Part shown: positions 17,721-25,248 of the stretch, piece by piece | How positions within the stretch are numbered: position 1 is the stretch's first letter | Layout: every line of letters begins with the position of its first letter | Source of the DNA: CAYVTM01 sp964454645 | GTDB taxonomy: Bacteria; Bacteroidota; Bacteroidia; Sphingobacteriales; Sphingobacteriaceae | Length of the DNA: 64,000 nt | Assembly: GCA_964454645.1 (NCBI GenBank) | Contig: CAYVTM010000006.1 | Span: 123,199 to 187,198, forward strand | Reading direction: 5' to 3' | Made by a program: the position numbers and the translations under genes | Notes under the pieces: model-generated | What the model was told of the DNA's origin: nothing | Databases searched by the model: none | What the model saw: the letters and a program-made list of their open reading frames with translations, nothing else

Positions 17721-18608
17721 TCAGTTCGCCAGCAATGCTTTCTGATACTCTTGTTTAAGCTGTGAATATTGCGCTTCCAGTGCATCAATCGCTGTTTGTT
17801 GTTCATGCAGATTTAGGGTACCTGTATAGGCTTGTTGTACCTGCTCACTGAGTAATTGTATTTGATTTTTCCAGGTATTCCAGGCATTGAGTTCTGTTAG
17901 TTTATTTTTGTAATAGCTGTTAAATGCATCAGAAAGGTAAGTGAGACTTCTATTCTCTTGTATTGCTCCGCTTCGGGAATCAATTACAAAGATTGCCATG
18001 GGGACAATTTCTTTTTGAGTTTGTGTAATCGATTTTCTATTGCGTTCTCCGAACTTTAATTTCGCTTTCAACCATTGATCCATACCCACGACTTCCATAT
18101 CGGCAACGATAGGCTCCCAGGTATTCAGCTCTCTGTTCCAATACTCCAACCAATAGGTGTTGGCATGTTTTAAGCCACATAAGGATGCTTTGTTTCCCTG
18201 AGCTTGTATTTTACTCATTGCTTTTTTATGACGTTGTTTGTTTTCGGTAAGTAAACTTACTTCCATGATTGTACGGGTCTTTATTCCGGATGCTGTAAGA
18301 ATTTCCGAAACGAAAGGGTTGAGTTCGTAGCTGTTTCCTCCTCCGCGTTTAAGTATTTCTTTTGTGGAATGGATTTTATGATCTGTATAATTCCATGCCA
18401 TATTCCGGTTAATCCAGTTTACAATTTTTTCAGTCTTTTCGGAATCTGTTGTTGCATCGTTCCCGGTAATGAACCTTGAAAAATGCTGCAGGTCGATTTG
18501 TGTAGTGTCATTAGGTACCGGATAAGTCCCAAGAATCGTTTGTGCCTTTGCTATGTTTATTCCCATTCCCAGAATAAACACTAAGGGTAAAATTAATTTA
18601 GTTTTCAT
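17721..18608 (-). CDS. Exported transglutaminase-like protein lacking the usual catalytic Cys
   Basis: The start at 18608 gives 295 residues beginning with a signal peptide (MKTKLILPLVF...KAQ, cleavage after AKAQ). A transglutaminase-like core follows: KIVNWINRNMAWN, then GGGNSYELNPFVSEILTASGIKTRTI where active enzymes have a Gly-x-Cys helix start, and HANTYWLEYW as the His strand with ADMEVV as the Asp region. Because Asn/Ser replaces Cys, the protein is probably a binding or scaffold version. A coiled tail rich in Gln closes it. An upstream in-frame extension to 18719 was discarded since the signal peptide starts at 18608. Confidence 0.78.
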   Translation of the reverse strand: MKTKLILPLVFILGMGINIAKAQTILGTYPVPNDTTQIDLQHFSRFITGNDATTDSEKTEKIVNWINRNMAWNYTDHKIHSTKEILKRGGGNSYELNPFVSEILTASGIKTRTIMEVSLLTENKQRHKKAMSKIQAQGNKASLCGLKHANTYWLEYWNRELNTWEPIVADMEVVGMDQWLKAKLKFGERNRKSITQTQKEIVPMAIFVIDSRSGAIQENRSLTYLSDAFNSYYKNKLTELNAWNTWKNQIQLLSEQVQQAYTGTLNLHEQQTAIDALEAQYSQLKQEYQKALLAN

Positions 18609-18740
18609 TTTTTTGATTTTGTTTGTAAGGATGACAGCAGAAAACGCAAATACGTTGCACTTAATTTGTAAAGGATTTGTGATGGAGAATAATTTTTTTT
18701 GTAATGCCTTGTTTTTCAAGAAAAATTCTCAATTTTAACC

Positions 18741-19229
18741 ATGACTTCAACATATTCGTTACAATGTCCTTTGGGATTTATACAATTAAAAGAACTGAAC
18801 GGTGTTTTGTCGGAAGTAAGTTTTATGGAAGATGAGATCATTATTCATAATGAAGTACATCCGGTACTGCTGGATGTTGCCGCTCAGATTAAGGCTTATT
18901 TTAATAAGAAGTTACATAGTTTCGATATACCGATACAGGCTGAAGGTACCGACTTTCAGAAAGAGGTATGGAGGCAGCTTACTCAGATTCCCTACGGTAA
19001 AACTATTTCCTATGCAGAGTTGAGTGAGCAGATGAATCATCCCAAAGCTATTCGTGCAATCGCCGCTGCAAATGGTCAAAATCCGATTGGTATTATTATT
19101 CCTTGTCACAGAGTAATCGGGTCGGATGGAAGTTTAACCGGTTATGCGGGTGGGCTTTGGCGTAAGCATTGGCTGATTGACCACGAACAGGAAGGATCAA
19201 AGGGATATCAAACGAAACTTTTTAAATAG
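18741..19229 (+). CDS. ogt: Methylated-DNA--protein-cysteine methyltransferase
   Basis: This 162-residue suicide enzyme removes alkyl groups from O6-alkylguanine in DNA. The acceptor Cys is C122 in the PCHRVIG signature, preceded by the helix-turn-helix segment TQIPYGKTISYAELS and the arginine-finger-like AIRAIAAANGQNPIG. There is only the short N-terminal domain, so it is an Ogt-type protein without Ada regulatory modules. It is divergently placed from the transglutaminase-like gene and followed by the PPOX gene 65 bp later. Confidence 0.94.
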   Translation: MTSTYSLQCPLGFIQLKELNGVLSEVSFMEDEIIIHNEVHPVLLDVAAQIKAYFNKKLHSFDIPIQAEGTDFQKEVWRQLTQIPYGKTISYAELSEQMNHPKAIRAIAAANGQNPIGIIIPCHRVIGSDGSLTGYAGGLWRKHWLIDHEQEGSKGYQTKLFK

Positions 19230-19294
19230 TGTAAAGGGTATAACATTAGCAGCGTGTCCTTACTTTAAAAAATACATACATACATAGATTAGTA

Positions 19295-19933
19295 ATGATA
19301 AAAAAAGAAAGATTAATACCCAGCCGCTTAGCTAAACGTGTACACTTTGACAAAGACCTTATTTATTCAATACTCGATCAGGCATATTTTTGTACGGTGG
19401 CTTATATTTTTGAGGGAAGAGCTTTTCAATTGCCTATAGGATTTAGCCGGATAGATAACCAATTGTATTTGCATGGTTCGGTAGGGAGTTCGTTTTTGAC
19501 AGCATTGGCAGAAGCCGGTGAAGTATGTATTTCAGCAACCTTATTAGATGGAATGGTACTTGCTAAATCGGCATTCAATCATTCGATGAATTACCGCTCC
19601 GTTGTTCTTTTCAGCAAAGCACGTGTGGTATCCGACAATGAAGAACGTACACAGTCATTAATTGCACTTACGGATAAAATTGTAAAGGGCAGATGGGACG
19701 ATATACGCAAACCTAATGAAAAGGAGTGGCGGCAAACCCTGGTGCTTGCATTTAGCATTGAAGAAGCTTCGGCGAAAATGCGAAATGCAAATGCGATTGA
19801 TGATGAAGAGGATATGCACTTACCCATTTGGTCGGGTGTATTAACACTCTGCCAAAGCTTGGGTCGATTAACTCCTGCCCATAATGTAGAATCCATAGAA
19901 GTTCCCGAATACCTTAAAAAATATGAACACTAA
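19295..19933 (+). CDS. Pyridoxamine 5'-phosphate oxidase-family flavin-binding protein
   Basis: The 212-residue protein has the split-barrel FMN-binding fold of the PPOX superfamily: AYFCTVAYIFEGRAFQLPIGF as first strands, LYLHGSVGSSFL for flavin phosphate contact, and NYRSVVLFSKARVV later. It belongs to the subgroup close to heme/F420-type or stress-related flavoproteins rather than PdxH. Substrate is unknown. It overlaps the following DinB-like gene by 11 bp, so both are likely translated together. Confidence 0.82.
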   Translation: MIKKERLIPSRLAKRVHFDKDLIYSILDQAYFCTVAYIFEGRAFQLPIGFSRIDNQLYLHGSVGSSFLTALAEAGEVCISATLLDGMVLAKSAFNHSMNYRSVVLFSKARVVSDNEERTQSLIALTDKIVKGRWDDIRKPNEKEWRQTLVLAFSIEEASAKMRNANAIDDEEDMHLPIWSGVLTLCQSLGRLTPAHNVESIEVPEYLKKYEH

Positions 19934-20366
19934 TATTTTAACCGAACTTTACACCCGCGAACTGAATACCTTGAAGGAAGAACTTAAACTATATACTTCT
20001 GAAGAGGCTATATGGAAAGTTGAAAAGGATATTAATAATTCGGCCGGGAATTTAACACTCCACCTTATCGGAAACCTGAAACATTATTTTGGAGCCTGCT
20101 TAGGGAATAACGGATACGTCCGCCATCGTGAGGATGAATTCAATCTGAAAAAGATTCCTTTAAGAACTTTATTATCCGATATCGATGAAGTGATTGAGAT
20201 GATTCAAAAAACACTTAACAATATGGATGATGGGCAATTTCATGCAAATTTCCCCGGTTTCTTTTTAAATGAACAGCGATCTGTCCAATATGTAAGCCTA
20301 CATTTATTAGCCCATTTCAGCTATCATCTGGGCCAGATAAATTACCACCGTCGTCTCCTCCTATAG
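19923..20366 (+). CDS. DinB-superfamily protein (DUF1572-like)
   Basis: This 147-residue protein looks like a four-helix bundle with spaced histidines (LTLHLIGNLKHYFG near residues 43-55 and LLAHFSYHLGQINYHRR at the end) arranged as in the metal-binding site of DinB/YfiT proteins. Such proteins bind Ni or Zn and some act as thiol transferases. No specific reaction can be assigned. It is coupled to the preceding PPOX gene by overlap. Confidence 0.82.
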   Translation: MNTNILTELYTRELNTLKEELKLYTSEEAIWKVEKDINNSAGNLTLHLIGNLKHYFGACLGNNGYVRHREDEFNLKKIPLRTLLSDIDEVIEMIQKTLNNMDDGQFHANFPGFFLNEQRSVQYVSLHLLAHFSYHLGQINYHRRLLL

Positions 20367-20707
20367 GCTCTGGTTCTGACCGGACAGCTATTGACATTCT
20401 TGCAGCGAATATGTCAAACCAGGTATAAATTCTCTTTTTAGGACAGGTTGCTCATAGAGAACCCAATCATTTTTGGTCTAAAAACCCGCTTCTAAAGCCC
20501 GGTAGCCCTATTGTAAATTTTTAATCGGTTTTCCTCGACTAAACCTTCTATATTTTGTATTTTTGTTTTAGTTTTTAAAACAAACAACTACTTGTAAAAT
20601 AGGCTGTTAGTGTAAATATTTGCCGAAATAGGGTTATAATGAATACAGGTTTTTTTTAAAACAGAATAAGGAATTTTAGGTTATAATTAATAAAGAAGGA
20701 TTGGAAG
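20367..20707. other. 341-bp gap with one extended hairpin and a promoter-like site
   Basis: Directly after the DinB stop, CTGGT (20370-20374) pairs with ACCAG (20418-20422), stacked on TTGACAT (20391-20397) with ATGTCAA (20411-20417). This may be a terminator-like or RNA structure. TATTTTTG, matching TAnnTTTG, occurs in the AT-rich tract near 20560. No ORF or known RNA was recognised in the rest. Confidence 0.4.
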
Positions 20708-21445
20708 ATGAACGCAAAATTACAAATGGACGGACCGGCTTATGTATTAGCAGACCGAATGAAGTTGAAAGAAATTTACGTGTACGAAGGTGATACTTTA
20801 ACCTTAAATGTATCCTTACATTTAGTGCATATGGCGACTGACGAATTGGTAGATGTATATCTCTTTACCTCTTATGCTGATATGGAGAAATTAATATCGG
20901 GATATGACACAGCAAAAGCCGATCGCATTCGTATGGCGATTGTAGAAAGCATTAATAAAGATGAAACGGATGATTGCATTTCTATGCGGACATTATTATC
21001 CGAAGATCCGGAATTACTGAAAATACCTTTAATGTTGCGCAGATATCAGGATATCGGTTTTGCTGCTGATGAAGATATTGAAGAGGAAATCGAAGAGGAT
21101 AATTATGGAGAATGGGAAGAAGGCCTTGAGATGGAAGCAGAAGATGAGAATATATTTGAAATCGAATATTTCTTACAGGAACAATACGAGCCTTTTCCTT
21201 TACCTTATGCCGCTCATTGGGGAAATGATATGTATGATGCCATGAATGATATGTGGGGAAAATATTGTCAGGCTTTAGTTCTGCATGGTGAAATCGGTTA
21301 TCCGCTTGATGATATGTTAATGATGATGGGCCTGTATCACCCACATACCCTCATGTTATGCGAGTCTTTATACAAGAAAGTATTTTCCGCACCGGATGCT
21401 TTCGAGAACGAATCGCAACCGAGAGATGAGGACCTCAAAGAGTAA
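20708..21445 (+). CDS. Acidic protein of unknown function
   Basis: I do not recognise this 245-residue protein. It has no signal peptide or membrane helix and is strongly acidic, with an Asp/Glu block at about residues 120-152 (ADEDIEEEIEEDNYGEWEEG). The N-terminal part reads as beta strands (LKEIYVYEGDTLTLNVSLHLV) and the C-terminal part is Met-rich (DDMLMMMGLYHPHTLML). The preceding 341-bp gap suggests its own promoter. A bidirectional hairpin terminator follows. The codon pattern resembles its neighbours, so it is probably a real gene of a lineage-restricted family. Confidence 0.7.
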   Translation: MNAKLQMDGPAYVLADRMKLKEIYVYEGDTLTLNVSLHLVHMATDELVDVYLFTSYADMEKLISGYDTAKADRIRMAIVESINKDETDDCISMRTLLSEDPELLKIPLMLRRYQDIGFAADEDIEEEIEEDNYGEWEEGLEMEAEDENIFEIEYFLQEQYEPFPLPYAAHWGNDMYDAMNDMWGKYCQALVLHGEIGYPLDDMLMMMGLYHPHTLMLCESLYKKVFSAPDAFENESQPRDEDLKE

Positions 21446-21477
21446 AAATATTATTAGGGATTGTAAATTAAATATAG

Positions 21478-21509
21478 AATAGCCTCAACTTATTTTGTTG
21501 GAGGCTATT
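21478..21509. terminator. Bidirectional terminator
   Basis: AATAGCCTC (21478-21486) pairs with GAGGCTATT (21501-21509), extended inward by AAC/GTT with one bulged G, and is followed by a T-run on the plus strand. It separates the acidic-protein gene from the convergent PepSY-like gene. Confidence 0.8.
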
Positions 21510-21521
21510 CATTTTTTGTAC

Positions 21522-21953
21522 TTACAGGTCTAAGCCCATATACTTTCCTTTTTTCGAAAATTTCAAATCTATGTCGTTATTTAATTCAACTGTTTGGATA
21601 CCTTTCTCTATTTCCCATTCGGTTATATAGGCATTTGCATAATTAGTTTTGACATAGTTTAAAATAGAAGCCGGAATCAGAGAATCGGGAAGTTTCGATT
21701 TACTGCTGACTGAATTAACTTTTCCATTTTTACTGAATTCAAGCTTAGTCTGATTGTCGAGCATCACTTCGAAGGTATGTGATAAATTATCCGATTCTTT
21801 TACAGCCACCAAAATATGTTGATCAGGGAAGTGCTCCTGAATAAACGCCCTGCTGATCAAAGGCAATTCATTGGTTTCTATTCTTTTTTCCTGTGCAGGA
21901 GCATTGGTGAAAATAAATCCCAGCAAGGCTGTCATTAAGAGTATTTTTTTCAT
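21522..21953 (-). CDS. Exported PepSY-like (BLIP-type) protein
   Basis: This 143-residue protein has a signal peptide (MKKILLMTALLGFIFTNAPAQ, cleavage near APAQ-E) followed by two tandem repeats of the PepSY-like fold. Each contains an LP/IP-x-x-x-x-x-I/F helix (ELPLISRAFIQEHFPDQH; LPDSLIPASILNYVKTNY) and a strand pair with LEFSKNGK or LKFSKKGK. Such small periplasmic proteins are common in Bacteroidota; none has a firmly known target, though inhibition of proteases has been proposed. It is followed downstream by a plus/minus terminator and preceded by the histidine-kinase gene. Confidence 0.85.
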   Translation of the reverse strand: MKKILLMTALLGFIFTNAPAQEKRIETNELPLISRAFIQEHFPDQHILVAVKESDNLSHTFEVMLDNQTKLEFSKNGKVNSVSSKSKLPDSLIPASILNYVKTNYANAYITEWEIEKGIQTVELNNDIDLKFSKKGKYMGLDL

Positions 21954-22046
21954 GATATACTGTTTTTATGGTGAAAAAGTAAAGAACTGTAATCAGTTCT
22001 GTAAGAGAGAACCCGATTCCCGTAAGAAGGTTTGTACTCATGAGAA

Positions 22047-23156
22047 TTATTTATCAGGAGCAGCTTTAAAGCTAATACAAAAAGAGGTACCCTTATTGGG
22101 AGTGCTTTTTACTTCTATTTGTCCTCCCATGGCGTTTATATAATTATTTACCAGGTATAAACCTACTCCTTTGCTGTCGTTGATATGCTCATGAAATTTC
22201 TGATTTAAACCAAAGAGCCGATGTTTATATTTCTCTAAATCCATTCCCAGGCCATTATCTGAAAATACTAATTGTTGCATTGAATCAGCATATTGAGTAT
22301 GTATGCTTATTTCTGCCGGGATTCCCGGACGGGCATACTTGATGGAATTACTTATCAGGTTCAGAAAAATACTTTCGAGATAAGATCTGTCAAAGTACAC
22401 TTCTTCAAATGCCGAGAAATCGCACAGGATTTTTGTGCCCGATATGTGTATTAAGGATTTGATCGCGTCTAACTCGTGTTGCAGCACCTGTTTTATATTA
22501 AGCAGCTCCGATTGGGGGTGAATGAAATCACTTTCTAATAAACCATCCACTGATTTGTTTAATACTTTGTTCAGATATTCGGCATTGTATTGCAGAATCT
22601 CTAAAGTTTTAAGTGTTTCTGTATCGGTTATTTTCGACAGGTCTAATAACTGAAATAAAGAAAGCATATTGTTTACGGGTGATCGTAAATCGTGGGAGGT
22701 AGTATAGCTCAGTTGTTTTAACTGATGGTTGGTATTGCTAAGTTTGGCTAATTGCAGGTTCCGGTTTAATTCCGTTTTTTTTATATGGCTGATGTTTTTT
22801 GCAATAGCGTAAATTACCTGATTGGGAGGAGAGGGGATGGAAGTCCAGGAAAGCCATACATACTCTCCGTTTTTCTTAATATAACGATTTTCGAAGTTTG
22901 ACAGGTATTTTTCGTTAAGCAGTTCCTTACGCTGTTGTGAAGTAATCTCACGATCGTCGGGATGAATAAAGCTGTTGATGGGCCTGGAGTACAATTCATC
23001 ATAATTATACTCTAAGACCGAACATACAGCCGGGTTTACTTTTTTGAAGTATCCGTCATATCCCGCAATACATAACAGGTCGAGGGATAATTCGAAGAAA
23101 CATTCGAAGTGAAAATCTAAATCTTTAGATATAGGACTTCCTGAGCCGGTATTCAA
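22047..23156 (-). CDS. PAS-domain sensor histidine kinase
   Basis: This 369-residue cytoplasmic kinase lacks membrane helices. A PAS/PAC module covers about residues 10-130 (LDLLCIAGYDGYFKKVNPA, FIHPDDRE, ENRYIKKNGEYVWLSW). HisKA follows with H155 in TSHDLRSPV, then HATPase_c with NLISNSIKYA, SDNGLGMDL and GVGLYLVNNYINAMGG. The product resembles the phytochrome-type or orphan HKs that Bacteroidota hold in large number. No response regulator is adjacent, so it is an orphan. The signal and partner cannot be inferred. Confidence 0.92.
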   Translation of the reverse strand: MNTGSGSPISKDLDFHFECFFELSLDLLCIAGYDGYFKKVNPAVCSVLEYNYDELYSRPINSFIHPDDREITSQQRKELLNEKYLSNFENRYIKKNGEYVWLSWTSIPSPPNQVIYAIAKNISHIKKTELNRNLQLAKLSNTNHQLKQLSYTTSHDLRSPVNNMLSLFQLLDLSKITDTETLKTLEILQYNAEYLNKVLNKSVDGLLESDFIHPQSELLNIKQVLQHELDAIKSLIHISGTKILCDFSAFEEVYFDRSYLESIFLNLISNSIKYARPGIPAEISIHTQYADSMQQLVFSDNGLGMDLEKYKHRLFGLNQKFHEHINDSKGVGLYLVNNYINAMGGQIEVKSTPNKGTSFCISFKAAPDK

Positions 23157-23215
23157 TGGTATAAATTTATATCAATATACAGAAAAAATTGAGACTATCA
23201 GTTCTTGAACAATAT

Positions 23216-24520
23216 TTATTTCCGTATAATATCTGCTCCCAAGGCTTGCAGCCTTTGTTCAATATCCTGATAGCCTCTGTCGATTTGTTCGATATTGGAA
23301 ATGGTGCTTTTACCTTCCGCAGAAAGTGCGGCGATCAACAAAGATACTCCGGCACGTATATCAGGAGAACTCATAGCTATACCGCGTAGGGGATGAGTTC
23401 TTCCTAAACCGATAATATTGGCGCGATGCGGGTCGCATAAAATAATTTGCGCACCCATATCAATGAGTTTATCCACGAAGAACAATCTGCTCTCGAACAT
23501 TTTTTGATGGATGAGTACCGACCCTTTGGCTTGTGTAGCAACTACCAAAACAATGCTTAACAAGTCGGGAGTGAAACCCGGCCAGGGCGAATCGGCAATG
23601 GTTAAGATAGAGCCGTCGATAAAGGTTTCTATTTCGTACACTTCCTGAGAAGGAATAAAAATATCGTCGCCACGACGTTCCATTTTGATCCCTAATTTTT
23701 TAAATACATCCGGAATAATTCCCAGATGTTCGTAGCCTACATCTTTAATGGTTATCTCCGAGCGTGTCATTGCCGCCAATCCGATGAAGCTTCCAATCTC
23801 AATCATATCGGGAAGCATACGGTGTTCGCAACCCCCTAATTTTCTTACACCTTCAATCGTTAATAAATTCGAACCGATTCCCGAAATTTTCGCACCCATA
23901 CTATTCAGCATTTTACAAAGCTGTTGTATATAGGGTTCGCATGCTGCATTGTAGATAGTTGTAGTACCTTCTGCAAGCACTGCCGCCATTAGGATATTGG
24001 CTGTTCCTGTTACCGATGCTTCATCGAGCAGCATATAAGTGCCTTTCAATTCGGATGCGTCAACCGTAAAGAAACTGTCTTTGGTATCGTAATTAAATTT
24101 AGCGCCTAATTTTTGGAAGCCGATGAAATGAGTATCCAAACGACGACGGCCGATCTTGTCGCCACCCGGACGAGGAATGTAGGCTTTCCTGAACCTTGCC
24201 AGAAGTGGGCCTACAATCATTACCGAACCCCGCAATGCCGATCCTTTTGCTTTGAAAACATCTGAGCTGAAATAATCCAGATTGATGTTTGCAGCCTTAA
24301 AAGTATAGGTGTCTTTCGAAAGACGGTTCACTTCTACACCCATATCTTTCAGTAAATCGATCAGTTTATTTACATCCACAATATCCGGAATATTGGAGAT
24401 AGTGATTAGCTCATCGCTTAGCAAAACAGCAGAGATTACTTGCAGGGCTTCGTTCTTGGCGCCTTGGGGACGAATCTCTCCTTTTAATTTTTTACCTCCG
24501 TGTATTTCAAAAGTATCCAT
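23216..24520 (-). CDS. murA: UDP-N-acetylglucosamine 1-carboxyvinyltransferase with Asp at the Cys position
   Basis: The 434-residue MurA transfers enolpyruvate from PEP to UDP-GlcNAc, the first committed step of peptidoglycan synthesis. N-terminal KNEALQVISA and the UDP-GlcNAc site RGSVMIVGPLLAR match the family, as do the repeats of the inside-out barrel. The catalytic loop reads PGGDKIGRRRLDTH, with D121 where E. coli has C115. Asp here is known from MurA enzymes that stay active but are not alkylated by fosfomycin. The next gene upstream on the same strand is DUF4290 (42 bp away). Confidence 0.96.
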   Translation of the reverse strand: MDTFEIHGGKKLKGEIRPQGAKNEALQVISAVLLSDELITISNIPDIVDVNKLIDLLKDMGVEVNRLSKDTYTFKAANINLDYFSSDVFKAKGSALRGSVMIVGPLLARFRKAYIPRPGGDKIGRRRLDTHFIGFQKLGAKFNYDTKDSFFTVDASELKGTYMLLDEASVTGTANILMAAVLAEGTTTIYNAACEPYIQQLCKMLNSMGAKISGIGSNLLTIEGVRKLGGCEHRMLPDMIEIGSFIGLAAMTRSEITIKDVGYEHLGIIPDVFKKLGIKMERRGDDIFIPSQEVYEIETFIDGSILTIADSPWPGFTPDLLSIVLVVATQAKGSVLIHQKMFESRLFFVDKLIDMGAQIILCDPHRANIIGLGRTHPLRGIAMSSPDIRAGVSLLIAALSAEGKSTISNIEQIDRGYQDIEQRLQALGADIIRK

Positions 24521-24561
24521 ATTGATCGGTATGCTTTTAGATGATAGATGTATTGCTTAAA

Positions 24562-25203
24562 TTAATAACGGTGTTTGCCGGAGCTTTTTTTACGGTTACT
24601 ACCATTGTTTCTTTGCTTATGGCCATTGCTGCGATTGGTAGGAATAGCTTTTTTGTATTCCACTTTGTTCAATAAGCTACGGTCCGATAAAGCCAATTCT
24701 CCTTTAGAAAGTATATGTAAATCATTCAGTATGGTATCATCACTTACATTGTCTTTGTTCCAGGTCACGTAAGCCATTTTCATAAAATTGGCAATAGCAG
24801 AAACCATCGCTTCTTTACGTTCGGAATCTTCCATTTCTTTAGCTTTTTGAATCATCAGCTCTACCGTTTTACCGTAATGTTTAAAAGCAATACGGTTAGT
24901 AGGATAGTTAACCCTGTTAGGTTTGCGCTCAAAGGTTTCCCGAGATGGAATCGGATAAGGTGAATCTACATCCAAATCAAAATTGGCAATAATGAAAAGA
25001 TGATCCCAAAGTTTATGTTTAAAATCGGCAACATCACGTAAATGCGGATTTAAAAATCCCATCAGTTCGATTACTGCCTGTGCATGCTTGTTCCGTTCTT
25101 CTTTTGTAGGAAGTGTTTTTATATACTTCACCATATTTTGTATGTTTCTTCCGTATTCGGCATACAAAAGAGGGGGACGGGTTGAATTATAGTCGAATGT
25201 CAT
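24562..25203 (-). CDS. DUF4290 domain protein
   Basis: This 213-residue protein is the Bacteroidota-restricted DUF4290 family: an N-terminal YNSTRPPLLYAEYGRNIQNMV, a helical core (NPHLRDVADFKHKLWDHLFIIA, NRIAFKHYGKTVELMI) and a basic, low-complexity tail (RSNGHKQRNNGSNRKKSSGKH) that may touch nucleic acid or ribosomes. No function has been established. It lies between murA downstream and the uvrD-like helicase upstream on one strand, a common arrangement in this phylum. Confidence 0.9.
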   Translation of the reverse strand: MTFDYNSTRPPLLYAEYGRNIQNMVKYIKTLPTKEERNKHAQAVIELMGFLNPHLRDVADFKHKLWDHLFIIANFDLDVDSPYPIPSRETFERKPNRVNYPTNRIAFKHYGKTVELMIQKAKEMEDSERKEAMVSAIANFMKMAYVTWNKDNVSDDTILNDLHILSKGELALSDRSLLNKVEYKKAIPTNRSNGHKQRNNGSNRKKSSGKHRY

Positions 25204-25248
25204 CTGTTTTTATTTTGTCCTGTTTGAGGAATTAAATTGATAAGCTTA

